Below the pieces are notes generated by a model that searched no databases, was not told the DNA's origin, and saw only the letters and a program-made list of their open reading frames with translations. From assembly GCA_003662645.1 (NCBI GenBank), contig QMYL01000066.1, positions 1 to 6,027 on the forward strand: a stretch of DNA of 6,027 bases, in the 5' to 3' direction. The position numbers and the translations under genes are program-made. The DNA is from Candidatus Bathyarchaeota archaeon. Lineage in GTDB: Archaea; Thermoproteota; Bathyarchaeia; Bathyarchaeales; B26-1. Below are positions 1-5,632 of this stretch, in pieces; position 1 is the stretch's first letter; each line of letters opens with the position of its first letter.

Positions 1-1689
1 CTTATAGTAGTCTCCTCCACGTCCCCCCGTAAGTTTGACGAGGACTGTTTGCTCTGGATCGTATTGAGGCATCGGCGTCCAGTCTGTGAGGTTCCAAGTG
101 TATACGCGACCAAACACAGGCACAATACGTTTCATGCGTTCGTGCGCTTGAGAGAGTAACCATTTATTTGCAGGCTGGTTTATTAGGGAGTCTCTCAGGG
201 TATCTGAGTTTAGTATATAGTGGAGCCAGACGTATAGAAGCTCGAGTTGAGGCTTCAGGTTCGGGAGTAAGGGTTCTAACCGGTCAAAGGTATCGATGGG
301 TGTTCCGTAATAGGGGAGCCAAGCTTTCCCCGTAGAGAAGAAGCTTACTGGAGCGAACGGCCAAAGCGGGTCGAGGCACTTCATTCTCTTAAATACGGGA
401 GTTACGACCTCGATGCTGCTGCCGGGGGATTTTGATGCTAGGAAGTCTTGGGGTGTCAGGCCATAGTCCTTTCCTGTTTTGTCCTTCAGCCAATAGTACA
501 ACTCTTGGAGGCGTAGATATATCAGAGAGGGCATCTCGTCGCCCCATTTAGAGCGGCTTCCGTCGTCGTAGGGGAAGCCAGCTTCGGCATACGGATAGAG
601 GAGACTGGTATCTGGCCATATGTCTAAGCCGAATGCTCCTAGTGTGTTCGCCGCTAAGGTTTCCTCTCGGTAGTAGGGAGATGCAGGGAGGTATCTCAGG
701 GAGCCAAAGATGTACTTCTCCACCCACTCCCTAGCTCCCCAGACTCCCTGATTGTGGCCTGAGAAGGCCACAAATAGAACTGAGGTTTCGGGTGGATTTT
801 CATGGTAGTATTTAGCTAGAGCTAAGAGCGTGGCTATACTACAGGCCTCGCTGGCGCCTGGGGCTATCGAGGGTACTACAGAGTAAGAGTCGAAGTAGGC
901 AGCTATAATGATCCATTCGTCCGGATGTTTCCAGCCTGGAGCGTAACCCATAATGTTGACAGCGGGTCTGTTCTCCCACCTCGTCTCACCCCTTACTGTA
1001 ACGTTATATTCACCATTGACCAGCAAATTGCGGAGGTTCCAAAAGTCTTCCTTTTTAATGTAAAACCTAGGGAAATTGAGTGGAACGATGTCTAGGCGTT
1101 TTCTGAAGGCCTCCTCCCGAAGGGTGAAGGAGGGTTCAACGAATATGACCGCCTTAGCGCCGAACTTAGCCGCATCTAACCAGTGAAGGTGACTGTTGAA
1201 GTCCATGAGGACTATGGAATCCTTGATAGTCTTATTGTTGAAGTCAGCGATTTCACCCTTCCCAACGTACACTAAAGGTCCTGTAAGCCCCTCACTTGGC
1301 GTAATGACCGGTGAAACCACGTTCGGGACGAGGGGATAGAGGGTGAAGTTTTGTCCCGTAGGATGAACAGTCATAGTAGCTCCGTAGTCTGCGATAACTG
1401 TGAGATTGTAAGTGTGGATTTCTACATTAGTCAGGTACTTTCTGAACCAGTTTTCTATGTAAGTAACGGCTTGCTCGTAACCTGGATAGGTTGTAAATCT
1501 TGAGCCGAAGCTGGATAGGTTCTTCACATGCTCCCTCACTAATTCGTAGTCGGCTCGGGCGCGCTGGAGGATAGGTTCAGGACCCTGGGGAAAGACGGTC
1601 TCGAACTCTCCTTCCGGTTCACTAAACCCTGCACTTGTTCCAAAAGTAGAGGAAAAAAGCAGAAAACATAACATGAGAATGACGCTCAC
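1..1689 (-). CDS. Exported M28 peptidase-like protein with PA-like domain and degenerate metal site (C-terminus beyond window)
   Basis: This frame has no stop from the TAA at 1735-1737 down to position 1, so the C-terminus lies outside the window; 563 codons are visible from a GTG at 1689. The first 20 residues form a hydrophobic export signal ending near FGTSA, so the mature protein should be extracytoplasmic. Residues about 40-100 look like the M28 N-terminal region. About 120-215 resemble a PA insert (LTGPLVYVGKGE, then KFGAKAVIFVEP). About 255-330 and 455-480 match the M28 fold: IIIAAYFDS, APGASEACS, LFVAFSGHNQG, GTPIDTFDRL. The M28 ligands seem replaced: His to Tyr265, bridging Asp to Glu281, the Glu-Glu pair to His312-Asn313, and the last His to Gly462; Asp267 and perhaps Asp356 remain. 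An inactive or binding role is therefore inferred. The start is uncertain: ATG at 1674 is the alternative, and both leave out a basic stretch (STRK) just upstream that would suit a signal peptide. Arg codon use is unlike the neighbours. Confidence 0.8.
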   Translation of the reverse strand, partial: MSVILMLCFLLFSSTFGTSAGFSEPEGEFETVFPQGPEPILQRARADYELVREHVKNLSSFGSRFTTYPGYEQAVTYIENWFRKYLTNVEIHTYNLTVIADYGATMTVHPTGQNFTLYPLVPNVVSPVITPSEGLTGPLVYVGKGEIADFNNKTIKDSIVLMDFNSHLHWLDAAKFGAKAVIFVEPSFTLREEAFRKRLDIVPLNFPRFYIKKEDFWNLRNLLVNGEYNVTVRGETRWENRPAVNIMGYAPGWKHPDEWIIIAAYFDSYSVVPSIAPGASEACSIATLLALAKYYHENPPETSVLFVAFSGHNQGVWGAREWVEKYIFGSLRYLPASPYYREETLAANTLGAFGLDIWPDTSLLYPYAEAGFPYDDGSRSKWGDEMPSLIYLRLQELYYWLKDKTGKDYGLTPQDFLASKSPGSSIEVVTPVFKRMKCLDPLWPFAPVSFFSTGKAWLPYYGTPIDTFDRLEPLLPNLKPQLELLYVWLHYILNSDTLRDSLINQPANKWLLSQAHERMKRIVPVFGRVYTWNLTDWTPMPQYDPEQTVLVKLTGGRGGDYYK

Positions 1690-1731
1690 ACTGACAATTT
1701 TTCTCGTTGACTCCGACCCCCGTTTTACTTG

Positions 1732-1790
1732 AATTTAAAGTACATATTTTTTAATGTTACGTGTATCTAATATAAATATAACTTTTTCTT
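1732..1790. promoter_or_regulatory. AT-rich promoter region upstream of the M28-like gene, possibly bidirectional
   Basis: This is the most AT-rich stretch of the window. Read on the minus strand it has TTTATATT at 1776-1769, which would place a transcription start near 1745-1750 for the M28-like gene, and a second weaker box, TTTAAATT, at 1739-1732. On the plus strand TATAAATA at 1771-1778 overlaps the first box and would point towards 1793 onwards. Neither direction has a clear BRE, and no Shine-Dalgarno motif stands at a normal distance from either M28 start candidate. The rest of the 1690-1899 gap shows no RNA gene or obvious terminator for sufB. Confidence 0.4.
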
Positions 1791-1792
1791 TT

Positions 1793-1855
1793 ATGGACTG
1801 GAAAGCTGTTGGTGGGGCTCTTGCTGAGCTTGGTCTTCTTGGATGGTTATGGTGA
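1793..1855 (+). CDS. Doubtful 20-codon ORF, possible micropeptide or gene remnant
   Basis: This short plus-strand frame runs from ATG at 1793 to TGA at 1853-1855 and would give MDWKAVGGALAELGLLGWLW. The peptide is hydrophobic, with three tryptophans, and could form a membrane-associated helix. TATAAATA at 1771-1778 lies about 20 bases upstream, so a leaderless or near-leaderless transcript is conceivable, but there is no Shine-Dalgarno motif and the next frame continues only 14 codons before another stop. It could equally be the N-terminal scrap of a lost gene or chance. It is the only plus-strand candidate that does not overlap a minus-strand gene. No family is recognised. Confidence 0.15.
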   Translation: MDWKAVGGALAELGLLGWLW

Positions 1856-1899
1856 GGAGTTGGAAGGGACGGCTGCACCGATACTCTAGACGGTTAAAG

Positions 1900-3027
1900 T
1901 TACCCACTCATCCCCGCAACCATATTAAGAATCCTATCAACTTCATCACTCAGGGGTTTAGGTAACCCTAGAATCCCAACATCCATGAAACCCCTTATGA
2001 TAGTCGATATGGCTTCCTCCCTTGAGAGCCTCCTAGTCATGAGGTAGAGTATCTCCTTCTCAGATATCTTACCCACGGCAGCCTCATGTGTAATCTCGGC
2101 GCCTCTCCTCCTAGCCACAAGCTCGGGTATAGACTGGAGATAGGAATTCTCATCTATTATGAGACCCCTACATTCAAGGTGGCCCCTACAATCGGAGGTG
2201 TTCCCCTCAATCCTACCCCTAACGACTATCCTGGAACCACCCCTAGCTATAGCTCTAGTTATCATCTCAGCCCTACTACCCAAACCGTCAAGGATGGCCA
2301 TAGAACCGATATCGAGGTTCGAACCGCCATGCCCATAGAGGATATTATTGAAGCTAACCTTAGACTCATCACCAACACAATAGGCAACTGGATACATCTG
2401 AACATCCCTAACAGGCCTCAAACATATATAATTCGAGACGAAGGTCCCACCTTCCTCGATGAGGGCTGCACTTCTAGGCCTAACAAGGGTTCCTTCACTC
2501 CAGTTATGGATCATCGTGAAGTTGAGGGTTGCACCCCTCTTAACATAGAACTCGGATATACCGAGGTGGGAGGCCTCATCAACGGAGAAGTGCTGGAGGC
2601 AGCTACTGATTATGTAAGCTCTGGAACCCTCCTCAGCTATGATTATATTATGTATCCTCTGTTCGAGGTTGTTCTCGGTTATCATCAGACAAGACTGAAG
2701 CGGGAAGACGACCTCAACATTCGGGAGTATCCTCATGAAGTAACCGCCACTGAAGTCCTCGGCAACTTTCCTTGTAAACTCATCCTTCTCCCGATCGATC
2801 AGCCTCCACCTATAATCCTCAAGCCATGGATACCTCTCCAAAGCCTCCTTCGTATCCATAACCTCAACCTTACCCTTGAAGAGTTCATTCACACCAGCGT
2901 ATATCGTGGATCTGTCTATGTGGAGTAGAGTCCCAGAACGCCTCTCCTCATGTACATCGAAGCCTCCACGGTGGGCCTCCTCGAGTATCTTGTGGGGTAT
3001 ACTCGCCAGTAGGGAATCCTTAACCAA
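1900..3027 (-). CDS. sufB: SufB/SufD-family Fe-S cluster assembly scaffold (minimal SMS/SUF type)
   Basis: This 375-residue cytoplasmic protein belongs to the SufB/SufD family, which pairs with the SufC ATPase to assemble Fe-S clusters. Residues about 90-320 have the repeating pattern of the family's beta-helix core, and the C-terminal block (THEAAVGKISEKEILYLMTR, then LSREEAISTIIRGFMDV) is the SufB signature, including the conserved His-Glu at 314-315. It lacks most of the long N-terminal region of bacterial SufB (about 495 residues in E. coli) and resembles the short archaeal SufB/SmsB form. Cysteines are at 113, 143, 202, 217, 280 and 286; by eye, the position of E. coli SufB Cys405 is Ser295. 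The start is TTG, directly after the sufC stop at 3028-3030, backed by a GGAGGG motif 7 bases upstream. Arg codons are about 25 AGG, 5 AGA and 3 CGN. Confidence 0.93.
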   Translation of the reverse strand: MVKDSLLASIPHKILEEAHRGGFDVHEERRSGTLLHIDRSTIYAGVNELFKGKVEVMDTKEALERYPWLEDYRWRLIDREKDEFTRKVAEDFSGGYFMRILPNVEVVFPLQSCLMITENNLEQRIHNIIIAEEGSRAYIISSCLQHFSVDEASHLGISEFYVKRGATLNFTMIHNWSEGTLVRPRSAALIEEGGTFVSNYICLRPVRDVQMYPVAYCVGDESKVSFNNILYGHGGSNLDIGSMAILDGLGSRAEMITRAIARGGSRIVVRGRIEGNTSDCRGHLECRGLIIDENSYLQSIPELVARRRGAEITHEAAVGKISEKEILYLMTRRLSREEAISTIIRGFMDVGILGLPKPLSDEVDRILNMVAGMSG

Positions 3028-3776
3028 CTACCAACCCTCCAGAACCCTACTCTTACAGCTGATACACTCCTTATACCCACACCTCTTGATGGTCTTGTAT
3101 ATCTCCTTCGGGTTAGCGAAGCAGTATATCTTACCATCAAGCAGAACGCAGGCATGCTCAGACTCGACGTAATCGAGTATATCACCCTTATGGGTAACTA
3201 TCAAGGCTGAAGCTCCACTACTCTCAATATACCTTTGAACCTCACCGGCTATCAACCTTAAACTCTCAATATCAACCCCGAGTCAGGCTCATCAAGGAGG
3301 AGGAGCTTAGGCCTCAAGAAGAGTATCTGGAGTATCTCAGCCCTCTTCCTCTCGCCGCCGGAGAAGCCGACGTTAATATCTCTGTCTAGGAAACCCTTAA
3401 GGTTGAAGGCCTCTATCAAACCAAACTCCTCACTGCTGAAGTCATCCTTGGGATCCTTACCCAAACACAACTTCAAGAGGTCCGAGAGCTTTATACCAGT
3501 AATCTCAGGCGGGTTCTGATATGCGACGGCTATACCGAGCCTAGCCCTGTAATCGGCGCTCTTATCGGTTATATCCTCACCCATGAAGATTATCCTGCCA
3601 GAGACAACCCTATAAGGGGGAAGCCCCATAATCGAGCTTATCAAGGTGGACTTACCAGAACCGTTAGGCCCGAAGAGTATATAATTCTCACCCTCCTCGA
3701 GGGTTAGATGTATCCCATCAAGGATGAGCTTACCCTCAACCTCAACCCTAAGATCCCTAACCTCCAATAGGCTCAT
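3028..3776 (-). CDS. sufC: SufC Fe-S assembly ATPase, interrupted by an apparent one-base deletion
   Basis: SufC is the ABC-type ATPase that drives conformational change in the SufB scaffold; it is cytoplasmic. All nucleotide-binding motifs are visible: Walker A GPNGSGKS (residues 36-43), Q-loop Gln87, signature FSGGERKRAEI (138-148; the SGGERKR form is typical of SufC), Walker B LLLLDEPD (158-165) and H-loop LIVTHKGD. The frame breaks just after DEPDSG: as written it reads LILRV and stops at 172 residues. One extra G at plus positions 3276-3279 restores DSGVDIESLRLIAGEV and a 249-residue protein, the usual length for SufC. A sequencing or assembly error is the simplest cause. The start at ATG 3776 gives the typical MSLLEVRDL opening; GTG at 3791 is possible but less likely. 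The tail carries three close cysteines (233, 238, 241 in the restored protein). It is directly followed by sufB. Confidence 0.9.
3035..3040 (-). promoter_or_regulatory. Shine-Dalgarno motif setting the TTG start of sufB
   Basis: On the minus strand this reads GGAGGG, lies inside the last codons of sufC and ends 7 bases before the TTG at 3027-3025. It supports TTG as the sufB start and suggests that the two proteins are made from one transcript by reinitiation. Confidence 0.7.
3276..3279 (-). other. Frameshift site in sufC (G run one base short)
   Basis: The minus strand reads TCG GGG TTG ATA here, continuing to TAA within five codons. Adding one G gives TCG GGG GTT GAT ATT GAG and rejoins the downstream frame, which encodes the D-loop region, H-loop and C-terminus of SufC. 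The break in a homopolymer suggests a base-calling error. A genuine -1 slip is mechanically possible, because the tRNA on GGG can re-pair perfectly one base back on the four-G run, but no stimulatory structure was identified. Confidence 0.85.
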
Positions 3777-3850
3777 CCAGACAAACACCACCCAACACTA
3801 ACTTGAGAGGCCCCTCCAAACCCTTTTTTGGTTAGAGAAAATATCCGAGG

Positions 3851-3867
3851 CTTTTAAACGTTTCCTT
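3851..3867 (-). promoter_or_regulatory. Candidate archaeal BRE/TATA promoter for sufC-sufB
   Basis: Read on the minus strand, a purine-rich BRE-like AAGGAAACG is followed directly by TTTAAAAG (3858-3851). The usual spacing places transcription start near 3829, giving a leader of about 50 bases before the sufC ATG at 3776. The gap to the upstream gene (stop at 3891) is the only sizeable intergenic space before sufC, which agrees with a separate transcription unit. Confidence 0.5.
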
Positions 3868-3885
3868 CAAAGTCGACGGATGTTA

Positions 3886-3907
3886 GAAGCTCAGGGAAGC
3901 TCAGGGA
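3886..3907. repeat. 10-bp tandem duplication spanning a stop codon
   Basis: The 10-base unit AAGCTCAGGG occurs twice head to tail (3887-3896 and 3897-3906), with one extra matching base on each side. The repeat contains the TGA that ends the 169-aa membrane gene. Because 10 is not a multiple of three, removing one copy would change the frame and move the end of that gene to a TAA inside the sufC promoter. Confidence 0.8.
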
Positions 3908-4400
3908 GGGTTATAGGCTCCTCAGCCTTCTTAGCTAGGAACTCAACAGCCTGGAGCAAGTTCTTCAGTATGCTCAAAAGGGAAAGTATCAAGAAGACCC
4001 CAAGGACAGCCTCAAAGTTAACGGTGAATTGTATAGTCATCCCAGCAGCCGCCTGCAGGTCCTGAGGAGGCGTCATGGTGAAGGTCATAACGCCTCCATT
4101 CGTCACGATCACTACGGATATCATGGAGACTATAGCCCTAGCCATGCTCAGGGCGTAACGGAAGACGGTCCCGTCCAAGAGCTGGATGGCAACCTCAAAG
4201 GCGACGAATATCGCAACGAGATGCGGGATCCCCATCCGACCGGGAGGGAAGAAGGCCTCCAACTCCCTACTGACGCTCGGTATAAGGAGCGGGATCAACA
4301 GCTCCCCGCCCATGATGAAGCCCCATAGGGTAGCCCTCAGAACTCTCGGCAGGATTATGCGCGTCCACTCTCTGATCGTCCTCTCCCTCTCCTCAGCCAT
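3891..4400 (-). CDS. Uncharacterised four-helix membrane protein
   Basis: I do not recognise this 169-residue protein. After a charged cytoplasmic-looking N-terminus (MAEERERTIREW) there are about four hydrophobic segments, near residues 23-42, 57-76, 82-105 and 126-148, then a short acidic, proline-containing tail. Polar patches include SRELEAFFPPGR between helices 1 and 2 and TPPQDLQAAAG between helices 3 and 4. The ATG at 4400 was chosen because GGGAGGT lies 6 bases upstream; a TTG at 4415 is possible but would put that motif inside the gene. The start overlaps the upstream gene's stop by 8 bases (ATGGCTGA), indicating translational coupling, so a role in the same membrane complex as the 265-aa and 106-aa proteins is inferred. 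The C-terminus was probably altered by the 10-bp tandem duplication at its stop. Confidence 0.8.
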   Translation of the reverse strand: MAEERERTIREWTRIILPRVLRATLWGFIMGGELLIPLLIPSVSRELEAFFPPGRMGIPHLVAIFVAFEVAIQLLDGTVFRYALSMARAIVSMISVVIVTNGGVMTFTMTPPQDLQAAAGMTIQFTVNFEAVLGVFLILSLLSILKNLLQAVEFLAKKAEEPITLPELP

Positions 4401-5190
4401 ACGGGAACCTCCCAATCTCCACGTGTCCGAAGATGGGGTTCTCTATCGTCATCTCTATGTAACCTGACATCGTGAACTTCTCAGGCTTCTCTATTATAAT
4501 CCCTATGGAGTCGCTGAATGATGATTGGTGTGGAGCATTGATCACCCTACTTCCCTGGCCTAGGTATTCACCCCTATCGTTGTAGAGCCTTATCGTTAGT
4601 AGACCCGTTACGTCCATTGGTGAGTGATTCTCGAAGCTGTAATCGATCGTGAGTATGTGGTGGGTGAGGTTGAAGTGGTAGGTTATCCTAGTGATGGAGA
4701 AGCCGCTGAAGGGAGCACCCCAATAGAAGGTCTGGTTCATCAACCCAACAGAGAAGGAGAGGGCATAGGCGTACCTCAAACCGAGAAATGTATCAACCTT
4801 AAACTCGGCATCCTCGAATAGTAAGTTCGTCATCCTAGAAATTAAATCGACGAGGTCTACCGTGACGTTGTGGAGTTTGATCGCGAGCTTACCCCTCCCC
4901 ACACGCTCTATGATCGTCGTCCCCCGTGAGATTATCGAGTCCTCACCGTCCCTAACTACTGTCGTTATGTTCAGGTCTGAGATGTCGTACTGCCCCGTAT
5001 TGTTGACGAGTATCGGGAAGGATATTCTCATCGTCCCGTTCACGACTTCAATCTCAGGGCTTCCCAGCCTTATCCCCTGATTCACAACTATAACCTGCAT
5101 CATAGAGCCTATCGCTGAGGCTAGGAAGGCGAAGAGTATGAGCATGGATAAGGTTATGCACCAACCCAGCGCCCTTATGCTCTGCCTCAT
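4393..5190 (-). CDS. Signal-anchored extracytoplasmic protein with two LEA14-like beta regions
   Basis: This 265-residue protein has one N-terminal hydrophobic segment (about 11-34) after a basic start (MRQSIRALGW), then a hydrophilic, beta-rich remainder expected outside the cell. Residues about 43-110 (GSPEIEVVNGTMRISFPILV and onward) and about 168-235 (ITYHFNLTHHILTIDYSFEN and onward) resemble each other in pattern and recall LEA14/WHy-type beta-sandwich domains, including a conserved-looking Asn-rich turn after the second strand. That likeness is by eye and tentative. Seven N-glycosylation sequons (Asn51, 63, 74, 108, 152, 174, 188) fit an exposed archaeal protein. The ATG at 5190 has a GAGG motif 7 bases upstream. 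Its stop overlaps the next gene's start, and the 106-aa gene ends 51 bases upstream, so an operon is likely. Specific function is unknown. Confidence 0.82.
   Translation of the reverse strand: MRQSIRALGWCITLSMLILFAFLASAIGSMMQVIVVNQGIRLGSPEIEVVNGTMRISFPILVNNTGQYDISDLNITTVVRDGEDSIISRGTTIIERVGRGKLAIKLHNVTVDLVDLISRMTNLLFEDAEFKVDTFLGLRYAYALSFSVGLMNQTFYWGAPFSGFSITRITYHFNLTHHILTIDYSFENHSPMDVTGLLTIRLYNDRGEYLGQGSRVINAPHQSSFSDSIGIIIEKPEKFTMSGYIEMTIENPIFGHVEIGRFPYG
4407..4413 (-). promoter_or_regulatory. Shine-Dalgarno motif setting the ATG start at 4400
   Basis: The minus strand reads GGGAGGT, ending 6 bases before ATG at 4400, and lies within the last codons of the 265-aa gene. It favours the ATG over the upstream TTG at 4415 and indicates coupled translation. 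Confidence 0.7.
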
Positions 5191-5222
5191 CTAGGTTCCT
5201 CTCTCCCAAGCCCCAAACTGGG

Positions 5223-5230
5223 ATTTAAAT
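5223..5230 (-). promoter_or_regulatory. Weak TATA-like box upstream of the 265-aa membrane gene
   Basis: ATTTAAAT sits in the 51-base gap between the 106-aa and 265-aa genes and would place transcription start near 5200, about 10 bases before the ATG. There is no clear BRE. It may be a secondary internal promoter or simply AT-rich spacer. Confidence 0.25.
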
Positions 5231-5241
5231 GGCGCATTATG

Positions 5242-5562
5242 TTATATTCCGCTCTTCCCGGCTTCCTCTTCAAGTCGGGCCGTAACCCTCTCCTCACCCT
5301 CTCTCCTCTCGGAGGTTATGGTTTGAACCCCTCTCCTCGTTAGGATTGAACCCACCCAACCCATTATACCGAGGTATAAAGCCCTTATCGAGTAGACTAT
5401 AAGCGGCGCTAAGGCCTCGCCGAAGAGACTCATCAAGTCTTGGGAGACCTCTATCTCTAGGATCTCATTGAGCAGTAGGTAGGCGTTGTAGAAGGTGAAG
5501 AGGAGGACAGCCACCCCCACGAAGAGCACCACGAAGCCTGAGAGCCTAACTGTATCGACCAT
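5242..5562 (-). CDS. Uncharacterised two-helix small membrane protein
   Basis: I do not recognise this 106-residue protein. It has two hydrophobic segments, about residues 8-31 (FVVLFVGVAVLLFTFYNAYL core) and 50-74, separated by an acidic stretch (NEILEIEVSQD), and a highly charged C-terminal tail (76-106, rich in Glu and Arg, possibly helical). The layout predicts a helical hairpin with both ends on one side of the membrane; the basic TRR after helix 2 suggests the cytoplasm. The ATG at 5562 has GGGGGAG 7 bases upstream and a strong TATA box further up, so this is probably the first gene of a three-gene membrane operon continuing with the 265-aa and 169-aa genes. It may serve as a small subunit or assembly partner; that is inference. 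Confidence 0.78.
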   Translation of the reverse strand: MVDTVRLSGFVVLFVGVAVLLFTFYNAYLLLNEILEIEVSQDLMSLFGEALAPLIVYSIRALYLGIMGWVGSILTRRGVQTITSERREGEERVTARLEEEAGKSGI

Positions 5563-5596
5563 ACCGTAACTCCCCCATGAACTTACAACCTTTTGA

Positions 5597-5604
5597 TATA
5601 TAAA
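5597..5604 (-). promoter_or_regulatory. Strong archaeal TATA box for the three-gene membrane operon
   Basis: On the minus strand this is TTTATATA, an excellent match to the archaeal TATA consensus. The usual spacing puts transcription start near 5574-5576, leaving a leader of about 12 bases that consists mostly of the GGGGGAG Shine-Dalgarno motif before the ATG at 5562. The box lies only 26 bases after the end of the upstream permease gene. Confidence 0.65.
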
Positions 5605-5614
5605 ATTGAGTGAT

Positions 5615-5632
5615 TAAACCCCGACAGGTTTA
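5615..5632 (-). terminator. Small inverted repeat at the permease stop; possible terminator or operator
   Basis: The minus strand reads TAAACC, a 6-base loop TGTCGG, then GGTTTA, a perfect 6-bp stem. The stem begins with the TAA stop of the permease gene and ends about 10 bases before the TATA box of the next operon. It is followed by a T-rich tract shared with that TATA box, so it could end permease transcription or be an operator for the next operon. The stem is short and chance cannot be excluded. Confidence 0.3.

Noticed and set aside
2086..2928. A 280-codon plus-strand open frame opposite sufB
   Set aside because: It lies wholly antisense to a well-supported SufB gene. Its translation has no recognisable domain, and the absence of stops follows from the strong codon bias (AGG, ATA, CTC) of sufB.
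2876..3185. Short overlapping open frames on both strands around the sufC-sufB junction
   Set aside because: They overlap confirmed SufB and SufC coding sequence in other frames and show low-complexity translations without motifs.
3028..3255. A separate small gene starting at TTG 3255
   Set aside because: Its product is exactly the missing C-terminal third of SufC (H-loop included) and rejoins the upstream frame with one added base, so it is not an independent gene.
3816..3831. Short hairpin CCAAA...TTTGG with a T run in the sufC leader
   Set aside because: The stem is five base pairs and the T run is part of the loop and stem; too weak to call a terminator or riboswitch.
3880..4467. Plus-strand open frames opposite the 169-aa membrane gene
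   Set aside because: They are antisense to a gene with a good Shine-Dalgarno motif and clear membrane helices, and they lack start signals of their own.
4514..4524. C-box-like ATGATGA with a nearby CTGA, suggesting a C/D box guide RNA
   Set aside because: The order and spacing do not fit a C/D RNA, no C' and D' partner was found, and the site lies inside a coding sequence on the opposite strand.
4624..5080. Plus-strand open frames opposite the 265-aa gene
   Set aside because: They are antisense shadows with no ribosome binding site or recognisable content.
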